Positions 1-5,573 of a stretch of DNA of 7,829 bases are shown in pieces. The notes beneath the pieces were generated by a model that was given only the letters and a program-made list of their open reading frames with translations, ran no database searches and was not told the DNA's origin. The DNA is taken from the NCBI GenBank assembly GCA_012511395.1, contig JAAZGD010000159.1, positions 1 through 7,829 on the forward strand. Reading direction: 5' to 3'. The DNA is from Clostridiales bacterium. GTDB taxonomy: Bacteria; Bacillota; Clostridia; Peptostreptococcales; Anaerovoracaceae. The stretch's first letter is position 1. Each line of letters begins with the position of its first letter. The translations under genes were made by a program, and so were the position numbers.

Positions 1-46
1 GTTCTTCATTATTCGGTTTTGAAGGTATATGCCTTCAAAATATTTA
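1..46 (+). other. End of 23S-5S intergenic spacer with processing stem
   Basis: This AT-rich stretch precedes the 5S gene and resembles the 23S-5S spacer of clostridial rRNA operons. It contains a perfect inverted repeat: TTTTGAAGG at 17-25 and CCTTCAAAA at 32-40, with a 6-base loop. I read it as an rRNA processing stem rather than a terminator, because no T-run follows. The 23S gene itself lies outside the window. Confidence 0.6.
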
Positions 47-163
47 TCCGGTGACTATAGCAAAGGGGTCACACCTGTTACCATACCGAACACAGCAGTT
101 AAGCCCTTTAGCGCTGATGATACTTGGCGGGAAGCTGCCTGGGAAAGTAGGTCGTCGCCGGTT
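47..163 (+). rRNA. rrf: 5S ribosomal RNA
   Basis: This is the 5S RNA of the large ribosomal subunit, about 117 nt long. The terminal helix is visible: CCGGTGAC at 48-55 pairs with GTCGCCGG at 154-161, with one G-U pair. Between them lies the conserved core ACACCTGTTACCATACCGAA followed by CAGCAGTTAAG, and near the 3' end GGGAAAGTAGG. The ends are set by the helix and may be off by a few bases. A run of seven Ts follows, but no terminator hairpin abuts it, so transcription probably continues into the tRNA genes downstream. Confidence 0.95.
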
Positions 164-172
164 TTTTTATAA

Positions 173-247
173 GGCCCTATGGTCAAGTGGTTAAGACACC
201 GCCCTTTCACGGCGGTAACCCGGGTTCGAGTCCCGGTAGGGTCACCA
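173..247 (+). tRNA. tRNA-Glu (UUC)
   Basis: A complete 75-nt cloverleaf. The acceptor strands GGCCCTA and TAGGGTC pair with one G-U. The anticodon stem CCGCC/GGCGG encloses loop CTTTCAC, with anticodon TTC at 206-208. The T-loop GTTCGAGTC is present, the discriminator base is A, and the CCA end is encoded at 245-247. It lies 9 bases after the 5S gene and is probably co-transcribed with the rRNA operon. Confidence 0.97.
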
Positions 248-251
248 TTAT

Positions 252-334
252 GCGCGCGTGGCGGAATTGGCAGACGCACTAGCCTTAGGAGCTAGCGGGA
301 AACCGTGGGGGTTCAAGTCCCTCTGCGCGCACCA
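252..334 (+). tRNA. tRNA-Leu (UAG)
   Basis: An 83-nt class II tRNA with a long variable arm, as expected for leucine. Acceptor GCGCGCG (252-258) pairs with TGCGCGC (324-330), and the CCA at 332-334 is encoded. Anticodon stem CTAGC/GCTAG encloses CTTAGGA, giving anticodon TAG at 286-288. It starts 4 bases after tRNA-Glu and ends 11 bases before a terminator hairpin, so it closes the rRNA/tRNA operon. Confidence 0.97.
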
Positions 335-345
335 GAAAAAAATTT

Positions 346-367
346 ACAACCCATGGGTTGTTTTTTT
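346..367 (+). terminator. Rho-independent terminator of the rRNA-tRNA operon
   Basis: The inverted repeat ACAACCC/GGGTTGT (346-352 and 355-361) forms a short stem with a minimal loop, directly followed by a run of Ts through 367. It is placed right after tRNA-Leu, which fits the end of the rRNA operon transcript. The stem is short and the loop small, so termination may be partial. Confidence 0.75.
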
Positions 368-368
368 G

Positions 369-377
369 TGTTATAAT
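369..377 (+). promoter_or_regulatory. Extended -10 promoter for tRNA-Pro
   Basis: TGTTATAAT is a perfect extended -10 element (TGn + TATAAT). No good -35 is seen at 16-18 bases upstream, where the terminator stem sits; TTTACA at 343-348 is 23 bases away, which is too far. Transcription would start near 384-385, only one or two bases before the mature tRNA-Pro 5' end. Confidence 0.6.
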
Positions 378-385
378 CTTTTTTG

Positions 386-462
386 CGGGATGTGGCGCAG
401 CTTGGTAGCGCGATTGCTTCGGGAGTAATAGGCCGCAGGTTCAAATCCTGTCATCCCGACCA
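386..462 (+). tRNA. tRNA-Pro (CGG)
   Basis: A 77-nt cloverleaf. Acceptor CGGGATG (386-392) pairs with CATCCCG (452-458), the discriminator is A and the CCA is encoded at 460-462. Anticodon stem ATTGC/GTAAT, with one G-U pair, encloses loop TTCGGGA, giving anticodon CGG at 420-422 (reads CCG codons). The D-arm GGCGCAGCTTGGTAGCGC is typical of bacterial tRNA-Pro. It has its own promoter and no terminator before birA. Confidence 0.96.
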
Positions 463-466
463 TTAT

Positions 467-496
467 TTGAAAGGATTGTCAACCTGATAATAAATA
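467..496 (+). promoter_or_regulatory. Possible birA promoter
   Basis: TTGAAA at 467-472 and TAAATA at 491-496 are separated by 18 bases. The match is moderate. The BirA operator overlaps the spacer and the -10, which is the usual arrangement for repression. Readthrough from the tRNA-Pro promoter is an alternative or additional source of birA mRNA. Confidence 0.4.
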
Positions 497-507
497 AGGG
501 TGACAAT
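475..507 (+). promoter_or_regulatory. BirA operator (biotin-responsive inverted repeat)
   Basis: Half-sites ATTGTCAACCT (475-485) and AGGGTGACAAT (497-507) form an inverted repeat matching at 10 of 11 positions. This fits the TTGTnAACC...GGTTnACAA pattern known for BirA binding sites; TTGTCAACC and GGGTGACAA are 13 bases apart. It lies just upstream of a birA that keeps its DNA-binding domain and precedes bioY, so biotin-dependent autorepression is a strong inference. The right half-site also contains the only Shine-Dalgarno-like sequence near the birA start. Confidence 0.8.
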
Positions 508-510
508 TAA

Positions 511-528
511 ATGAAAATATCTAAATGA
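511..528 (+). CDS. Possible 5-codon leader peptide overlapping the birA start
   Basis: ATG at 511 opens a five-codon frame (MKISK) whose TGA stop overlaps the birA start codon as ATGA (525-528). The Shine-Dalgarno-like GGTGA at 499-503 is 7 bases before this ATG but 21 bases before the birA ATG. This suggests ribosomes load here and re-initiate at birA. A sequencing or real single-base deletion that split the true birA N-terminus would look the same. Whether the peptide itself matters is unknown. Confidence 0.3.
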   Translation: MKISK

Positions 529-1514
529 ACACCAAGGATAAGGTTTTAAAGGCATTGGAGGAAAATAGAGAGGAGTATGTTTCGGGGGAAGCTTTGGCTT
601 CTTTACTTGATATTTCAAGAAACGGGATATGGAAGGCTATTCAGGCATTGAAGGAAGAGGGTTACTTGATTGAAGGCGTTACGAATAAAGGCTACATGCT
701 TAAGCAGGAAACAGATATCATTTCATCCTCAGGCATAAAAAAATACTTAACCAAAGATAAGGACTTATTCCACATAGAAATATTTGATGAATTAAAATCC
801 ACAAACGATTATCTGAAAACAGGTGATTACGGGGAAGGTACTGTGGTAATAGCAAAGCGCCAGCTTGAAGGTAAAGGCAGGCTGGGCAGGTCTTTTTACT
901 CTCCTTCCGATACAGGGCTTTATTTAAGTGTACTTTTAAAGCCTGATATGGAGGTGTCAGAAGCTACCCTTATTACAGCCTTAGCCTCTGTCTGCGTATT
1001 GGAAACCATTGAGGAGCTGACAGGGGAAGAGGCAGCAATTAAATGGGTGAACGATATATTTTTTAAAGGGAAAAAAGTTTCAGGGATCCTTACGGAAGCA
1101 TCCATGGATTTGGAAAACAACAGACTCAGATATGTGGTCCTGGGAGTAGGCGTTAATTTAACTTGTCCCAAAGGAGGCTTTCCAAAGGATGTATGTGAAA
1201 CGGGAGGATGGATTTTTGATAATGAGAATAGGCCAAATGATTTAAAGAACAGATTTGCGGCTATTTTGCTTAAGAAGATCTTCTATCATTACAACAGGCT
1301 TTCATTAAAGGAATACATGAATAAATACAGTGAGAAGTCTATGGTTATAGGCGAAATGGTTTCAATTTATAAAGCAGGGGAACTTACAGGCACAGGTAAG
1401 GCTTTAAGAATAGATGATAAAGCAGGTCTTGTTGTTTTAAGGGACAACGGTAGAGAGGAGATTTTAAGGTCGGGGGAAGTATCAGTCAGGAGGATGGAAG
1501 GACTTGGAGAGTAA
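525..1514 (+). CDS. birA: Bifunctional biotin-[acetyl-CoA-carboxylase] ligase / biotin operon repressor BirA
   Basis: This cytoplasmic enzyme makes biotinyl-AMP and attaches biotin to a lysine of carboxylase and decarboxylase carrier domains; the holo-repressor also binds the biotin operator. The 329-residue product has an N-terminal winged helix-turn-helix (about 4-60). The catalytic domain follows, with STNDYL at 92-97, the biotin/ATP loop GKGRLG at 116-121 and KWVND at 173-177 (usually KWPND). KKVSGIL comes next, then a C-terminal SH3-like domain from about 275. The HTH marks it as group II, so it can repress, and a matching operator lies at 475-507. The start is forced: an in-frame TAA at 522-524 directly precedes ATG 525. 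No Shine-Dalgarno lies at normal distance, so translation may depend on the upstream minicistron. It overlaps bioY by 11 bases. Confidence 0.95.
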   Translation: MNTKDKVLKALEENREEYVSGEALASLLDISRNGIWKAIQALKEEGYLIEGVTNKGYMLKQETDIISSSGIKKYLTKDKDLFHIEIFDELKSTNDYLKTGDYGEGTVVIAKRQLEGKGRLGRSFYSPSDTGLYLSVLLKPDMEVSEATLITALASVCVLETIEELTGEEAAIKWVNDIFFKGKKVSGILTEASMDLENNRLRYVVLGVGVNLTCPKGGFPKDVCETGGWIFDNENRPNDLKNRFAAILLKKIFYHYNRLSLKEYMNKYSEKSMVIGEMVSIYKAGELTGTGKALRIDDKAGLVVLRDNGREEILRSGEVSVRRMEGLGE

Positions 1515-2058
1515 AAGATTATTATGGCTCACTTTAGTGCCGCTTTTTACAGCCCTTATAACGGTAGGTGCATATATCAGAATCCCCACGCCTTTTATTC
1601 CCATTACATTTCAAGTGTTCTTCGTAATCCTAACGGGCCTTCTGTTAGGGCCCAAAATGGCGGTTTACAGCACTTTGGTCTACCTTTTATTGGGATTGTT
1701 CGGCATTCCTGTATTTACGGAAGGCGGAGGCTTTTCCTACATATTCAAGCCTACCTTCGGTTACATTATAGGTTTTGTTTTTGGAAGCTTTGTAACAGGA
1801 ACCCTGTCTTTCAGAAAAAATGATAAGTATCCGTCCTTTAAAAGAATGGTTATGGCATTTCTTCTTGGAGTCTTAACAATATATTTGTTTGGGGTTACAT
1901 ATTTTCTTTTTGTGGCAAAAGCAGTATTAAACCTGCCTCTTACAGTGTCGGCAATACTGACCTACGGCTTCCTTATGGTAATCCCGGGAGATTTAATTAC
2001 AGGAGTCATTGCAGTTTTAATCGCAAAAAGGCTGAACCCTATTTTAAAAATAAGATAA
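1504..2058 (+). CDS. bioY: Biotin transporter BioY (ECF S component)
   Basis: This integral membrane substrate-binding (S) component of the biotin energy-coupling-factor transporter takes up biotin, usually with the shared EcfA/A'/T module; those genes are not in this window. The 184-residue protein is almost entirely hydrophobic, with about six membrane segments. It carries the BioY signature region EGGGFSYIFKPTFGYIIGF around residues 73-91, of which FKPTFGY corresponds to the usual F-x-P-T-G-G-Y. The start is TTG at 1504, served by AGGAGG at 1488-1493 within the end of birA. The 11-base overlap implies translational coupling. Its place after birA and a BirA operator supports biotin-repressed uptake. 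Confidence 0.93.
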   Translation: MESKRLLWLTLVPLFTALITVGAYIRIPTPFIPITFQVFFVILTGLLLGPKMAVYSTLVYLLLGLFGIPVFTEGGGFSYIFKPTFGYIIGFVFGSFVTGTLSFRKNDKYPSFKRMVMAFLLGVLTIYLFGVTYFLFVAKAVLNLPLTVSAILTYGFLMVIPGDLITGVIAVLIAKRLNPILKIR

Positions 2059-2097
2059 GGGGGTAAAACTATAGATATTGTGTTGGAGGAGGATTTT

Positions 2098-2592
2098 ATG
2101 GAAACCATGAAGGAATATATAAAAAAGGCGCTAAAAGAAAATAATGTGGGCCAAAAGGACAGCATTAACGGTATGATGAAGGCGGAACTTGTAAGCTGTG
2201 ATGAGGAGACCGGTGAATTAACTTTAAGGTTTCCCCTATCAGAGTGGCAAAAGAACAGAGCAGGTTTTCTTCATGGGGGAATGTTTGCCGTGGCCTTTGA
2301 TATAACTGTTTCAATGCTGGCAAGGTACGTTACAAAAACTTCCTATATCCCCACCTTAAGCATGGATATTAAGTACTTAAGACCTGTTACTATAAAGGAT
2401 AAGCTGATAGTAACAGTAAAGGCAGTTCATGTGGGAAAGACTCTATCCAACTACGAGGTAAAAGGTATGGCAGAAAGCACAGGCAAGGCGGTGGCTCTCT
2501 CTTCTGTAATCCATTATAATACTGAAGACAGAAGCAATATGCCAAAGTCAGGACAGCTTAGAAAGATATTGAATGAAAGTGACAGATTATAA
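2098..2592 (+). CDS. PaaI/YdiI-type hotdog-fold thioesterase (4HBT family)
   Basis: Predicted to hydrolyse an acyl-CoA or acyl thioester; the natural substrate cannot be read from the sequence. The 164-residue protein is the usual length for a single hotdog domain. It has the family signature N-x-x-G-F-L-H-G-G (N53 to G61), followed by D68 at the position of the catalytic acid on the central helix; IPTLSMDIKYLRP is the typical next strand. I chose ATG 2098 because GGAGGAGG at 2085-2092 lies five bases before it. The upstream GTG at 2080 would place that site inside the gene. It sits 39 bases after bioY and 13 before moaA. A link to biotin or molybdopterin metabolism is suggested only by position. 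Confidence 0.85.
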   Translation: METMKEYIKKALKENNVGQKDSINGMMKAELVSCDEETGELTLRFPLSEWQKNRAGFLHGGMFAVAFDITVSMLARYVTKTSYIPTLSMDIKYLRPVTIKDKLIVTVKAVHVGKTLSNYEVKGMAESTGKAVALSSVIHYNTEDRSNMPKSGQLRKILNESDRL

Positions 2593-2605
2593 GGGGATAT
2601 AGAAT

Positions 2606-3580
2606 ATGATAGACAGCTACGGGAGAAAGATAGATTATATAAGGTTTTCCATAACAGACAAGTGCAATTACAGATGTAAATACTGTATGCCTGAGGATGG
2701 AGTTTTAGATATAGGCCATCAAAGTGTTTTAAGATACGAAGAATTATTGGCTGTTGCAAAAAGCGCCGTCAGTTTAGGAATTACGAAGTTTAGAATCACA
2801 GGAGGGGAACCTCTTGTGAGAAGAGGCGTTGTAGATTTCATTAAAAAGCTGAAGGAAATAGAAGGCGTTAAAGAAGTGGCTATGACCACCAACGGATCTT
2901 TGCTTAAGGATTATGCGAAGGACCTTAAAGAGGCAGGGTTGGACAGAGTTAATGTAAGCCTTGATACCTTAAGATATGATCGTTTTAAGGAAATTACAAG
3001 AACAGGCAACCTGGAGGATGTTTACGCAGGGATCAATGAAGCTGTCAAGGAAGGTCTTACGCCCATAAAGATAAATGTGGTAGTGATGAAAGGGTTTAAT
3101 GAAGACGAAGTTATGGATTTTGTCCAGATGACGCTTCAACATCCCTTTGAGGTCAGGTTCATAGAGCTTATGCCTTTTTCCGGAAATGTAAGTCTTAATG
3201 GATCCTTAATATCCAATGAAGAGATTAAAAAGATGTTACCTTTGCTTAAACCTTTGGAAATAAATGATGGAGTAGCCCGGTTGTATACCTATCCTCAGGC
3301 TAAAGGGAGAATAGGGTTTATAAGCCCTTTATCAAGCTGCTTTTGTGATAAGTGTAATAAGGTGAGAGTAACTTCAGACGGAAAGCTGAAGACATGTCTT
3401 CATTCAAATAAAGAAATTGATTTGAATAAAGCTTTACAGGAAGCGGAAAAAACGGCTTTCAGGGACTTAAGCCCTGTGATTGAAGAGATTAAAAAGGCGA
3501 TTCTTTCCAAGGAGAGAAGACACAGTATCTCCCCGGGAAAAGCAGTTACAAAGAGAAACATGAACAGTATTGGAGGATAA
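2606..3580 (+). CDS. moaA: GTP 3',8-cyclase MoaA (radical SAM)
   Basis: Catalyses the radical SAM conversion of GTP to (8S)-3',8-cyclo-7,8-dihydro-GTP, the first step of molybdenum cofactor synthesis, in the cytoplasm. The 324 residues are full length. The N-terminal [4Fe-4S] motif is C20-x3-C24-x2-C27, and the SAM-binding GGEP is at 66-69. The second cluster that binds GTP is C247-x2-C250-x13-C264. The C-terminal Gly-Gly (323-324), needed for activity in this family, is present. The Shine-Dalgarno AAGGGGA at 2591-2597 overlaps the stop of the preceding gene. It pairs with moaC 2 bases downstream. Other Mo-cofactor genes (moaD, moaE, moeA, mog) are not in the window. Confidence 0.97.
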   Translation: MIDSYGRKIDYIRFSITDKCNYRCKYCMPEDGVLDIGHQSVLRYEELLAVAKSAVSLGITKFRITGGEPLVRRGVVDFIKKLKEIEGVKEVAMTTNGSLLKDYAKDLKEAGLDRVNVSLDTLRYDRFKEITRTGNLEDVYAGINEAVKEGLTPIKINVVVMKGFNEDEVMDFVQMTLQHPFEVRFIELMPFSGNVSLNGSLISNEEIKKMLPLLKPLEINDGVARLYTYPQAKGRIGFISPLSSCFCDKCNKVRVTSDGKLKTCLHSNKEIDLNKALQEAEKTAFRDLSPVIEEIKKAILSKERRHSISPGKAVTKRNMNSIGG

Positions 3581-3582
3581 GG

Positions 3583-4059
3583 ATGAGTAAATTTACCCAT
3601 ATGGATAATAAAGGCAGACCAAAATTGATGGACGTATCAGAAAAGGATGAAACCTTAAGAGAGGCAGTGGCAAAGGGCAGCATCTTCATGAGTAAAGATA
3701 CTCTTCTTGCTATAGTGGAAGGTAATACGAAAAAAGGCGATGTTCTGTCTGTGGCTCAAACGGCGGGAATAATGGCAGTTAAAAGGACCTCTGAAATAAT
3801 ACCTATGTGCCACAATATTCCGATTCTCAGCGTTTCCATGGATTTGGAACCGGATTTTGAAAACCTTTGTATAAACATTACTGTTTCGGCTTCAACCTTT
3901 GGAAGGACAGGAATTGAAATGGAGGTTTTACACGGCGTATCAACAGCCGCATTAACTATATACGATATGGTTAAAAGCATGGACAAAAAAATGATTATAG
4001 GTGATATAAGGGTAGTGAAAAAAACTGGCGGTAAGTCAGGTGATGTATACATGGATTAA
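3583..4059 (+). CDS. moaC: Cyclic pyranopterin monophosphate synthase MoaC
   Basis: Converts the MoaA product to cyclic pyranopterin monophosphate, the second step of molybdenum cofactor synthesis. The 158 residues match the family length, and the residues known to be catalytic in E. coli MoaC are all present at the same numbers: K51 (in KKGDV), H77 (in MCHNIP), the acidic pair E112/E114 (in GIEMEVL), D128 and K131 (in YDMVK). The C-terminal GGKSGD motif is intact. MCHNIP replaces the more usual CHP, a minor change. The ribosome site GGAGG (3572-3576) is made of the last two Gly codons of moaA. It is the last gene of the birA-to-moaC run. Confidence 0.97.
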   Translation: MSKFTHMDNKGRPKLMDVSEKDETLREAVAKGSIFMSKDTLLAIVEGNTKKGDVLSVAQTAGIMAVKRTSEIIPMCHNIPILSVSMDLEPDFENLCINITVSASTFGRTGIEMEVLHGVSTAALTIYDMVKSMDKKMIIGDIRVVKKTGGKSGDVYMD

Positions 4060-4073
4060 AAGGCTTTTATCCA

Positions 4074-4101
4074 TTGACATGGAAGTCTTAAATAATATAA
4101 A
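4074..4101 (+). promoter_or_regulatory. Promoter for the carboxyltransferase gene
   Basis: A perfect TTGACA -35 (4074-4079) and TATAAA -10 (4096-4101) are separated by 16 bases. Start of transcription near 4108 gives a leader of about 33 nt, with GAGGT at 4128-4132 eight bases before the ATG. The -35 lies in an imperfect dyad (TCCAT at 4070-4074 and ATGGA at 4079-4083, extended by AAGGCT at 4060-4065 and AGTCTT at 4084-4089) that could be an operator. No T-run follows the dyad, so it is unlikely to terminate moaC transcription. Confidence 0.75.
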
Positions 4102-4140
4102 ATTTGTGAACACTTAAAACAACATATGAGGTATTAAAAT

Positions 4141-5538
4141 ATGGCTAAAATTAAAATAACAGAAACAGGATTGAGAGATGGTCACCAAAGCTTAATCGCA
4201 ACCAGGATGAGGACCGAAGAAATGGTGCCTATTCTTGAAACTATGGATAATGCAGGATATCACGCTCTGGAAATGTGGGGCGGGGCAACCTTTGATGCTT
4301 CTTTAAGATTCCTTGATGAGGATCCATGGGACAGGCTGAGGACCTTCAGAAGGATTATTAAAAAAACCAACCTGCAGATGCTCTTAAGGGGACAGAATCT
4401 CTTAGGTTATAAGCATTACGCAGACGATGTTGTCGATCTGTTTGTAGATAAAGCCATAGCAAACGGTATTGACATCATAAGGGTTTTTGATGCCCTGAAC
4501 GATACGAGAAACCTGGAAGCTGCCATAAAAGCTACAAAGAAATATGGAGGCCATGCTCAAGGTGCCATGGCCTACACCATAAGTCCGGTTCATACTAATG
4601 AAGTTTTTGTGAACCTAGCAAAAGAGATGGAGCAGATGGGAGCAGATTCCATTTGTATCAAAGATATGGCAGGCCTTTTAGACCCATATAACACTTATGA
4701 CTTAGTAAAAAGCATAAAGGCGGCTATTAAGGTCCCCTTGGAGCTTCATACCCATGCCACTTCAGGAATGGGCAGCATGAGCTATTTAAAAGGCGCAGAA
4801 GCAGGAGTAGATATTATTGATACTGCCATATCGCCTTTTGGAGAAGGCTCCTCACAGCCTTCTACAGAGCCTATGGTAGCGACCTTCAGGGGTACTAGGT
4901 ATGATACAGAGATGAATATGGACCTTTTAAATGATACTGCAGCATACTTTAAGCCCATAAGAGATAAGTATATTCAAGAAGGGCTTTTAGATCCAAAGCT
5001 TTTAGGAGTAGATATTAATACTTTAAGATATCAGATACCGGGAGGCATGCTGTCAAACTTGGTAAGCCAGCTTAAGCAGGCCAATGCCATGGACAAGTTT
5101 GAGGAAGTATTAAAGGAAGTGCCAAGAGTCAGAGAAGACTTAGGGTATCCGCCTTTAGTTACTCCTACAAGCCAGATAGTAGGTACTCAAGCTGTTTTAA
5201 ACGTAGTTACAGGTGAAAGGTTTAAGATGGTCCCCAATGAAGTTAAGATGCTGGTAAAGGGTATGTACGGAAAAACTACAGTGCCCATTAAAGAAGATAT
5301 AGTTAAAAAAGTAATAGGTGATGAAGAACAAATCACTGTAAGACCGGCAGACTTAATAAAGCCAGAGCTTGCTGAAATAAGAAAACAGGCAGCAGGCTAC
5401 ATGATTCAGGAAGAGGATGTATTGACACAAGCCTTATTCCCGGGGCCGGCTCAGGAGTTTTTCAAAAAAAGAGAAGCGAAAGCATCAGGCCTTGATGCAG
5501 ATTTAATAAATCAGGAGTTTAAGCTGTACCCTGTATAG
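4141..5538 (+). CDS. oadA: Biotin-dependent carboxyltransferase subunit without biotinyl domain (oxaloacetate decarboxylase alpha / PycB / transcarboxylase 5S-like)
   Basis: Transfers a carboxyl group between oxaloacetate/pyruvate and carboxybiotin. The family includes the Na+-pumping oxaloacetate decarboxylase alpha subunit, pyruvate carboxylase subunit B and transcarboxylase 5S. The TIM-barrel domain (about 1-300) shows TGLRDGHQSLIATRMRT with metal ligand D13 and EMWGGATFD at 44-52. It also has the carbamylated-type lysine K174 in IKDMAGLL and metal ligands H203 and H205 in ELHTHATSG. The conserved post-barrel domain (PGGMLSNLVSQL and GYPPLVTPTSQIVGTQAV) runs to about 440. At 465 residues the protein stops before the usual linker and biotinyl domain, and no MKM motif is present, so it needs a separate biotin carrier. 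That carrier and any beta/gamma subunits are not nearby. It has its own promoter and terminator. Which of the three reactions it serves is undecided. Confidence 0.9.
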   Translation: MAKIKITETGLRDGHQSLIATRMRTEEMVPILETMDNAGYHALEMWGGATFDASLRFLDEDPWDRLRTFRRIIKKTNLQMLLRGQNLLGYKHYADDVVDLFVDKAIANGIDIIRVFDALNDTRNLEAAIKATKKYGGHAQGAMAYTISPVHTNEVFVNLAKEMEQMGADSICIKDMAGLLDPYNTYDLVKSIKAAIKVPLELHTHATSGMGSMSYLKGAEAGVDIIDTAISPFGEGSSQPSTEPMVATFRGTRYDTEMNMDLLNDTAAYFKPIRDKYIQEGLLDPKLLGVDINTLRYQIPGGMLSNLVSQLKQANAMDKFEEVLKEVPRVREDLGYPPLVTPTSQIVGTQAVLNVVTGERFKMVPNEVKMLVKGMYGKTTVPIKEDIVKKVIGDEEQITVRPADLIKPELAEIRKQAAGYMIQEEDVLTQALFPGPAQEFFKKREAKASGLDADLINQEFKLYPV

Positions 5539-5545
5539 AATATTT

Positions 5546-5573
5546 AAAGAGGGACTGGAAATGTCCCTTTTTT
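5546..5573 (+). terminator. Rho-independent terminator after the carboxyltransferase gene
   Basis: AGGGAC (5550-5555) pairs with GTCCCT (5563-5568) around a 7-base loop. It is extended by a G-U and A-U pairs and runs into a T-tract through 5573. It serves the plus-strand gene. The convergent minus-strand gene ends inside the T-tract (stop at 5572-5574), so the same hairpin, with a weaker CTCTTT tail, may also act in the other direction. Confidence 0.85.

Noticed and set aside
17..40. Perfect hairpin before 5S as a terminator
   Set aside because: No T-run follows, and the location inside an rRNA operon spacer fits RNA processing better.
161..168. Terminator directly after 5S rRNA (run of seven Ts)
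   Set aside because: The only pairing partner is the 5S terminal helix with more than 90 bases between its arms; there is no compact hairpin, and tRNA genes follow at once.
2080..2097. GTG 2080 as start of the thioesterase
   Set aside because: The strong GGAGGAGG site would be inside the gene; ATG 2098 has ideal spacing and starts like other family members.
2593..2605. Molybdenum cofactor riboswitch before moaA
   Set aside because: The gap is only 13 bases, filled by the ribosome site.
4104..4122. Rex-like redox operator (TTGTGAA ... AAAACAA) after the carboxyltransferase promoter
   Set aside because: The right half is a poor match and the spacer is 5 instead of the expected 4 bases; AT-rich background explains it.
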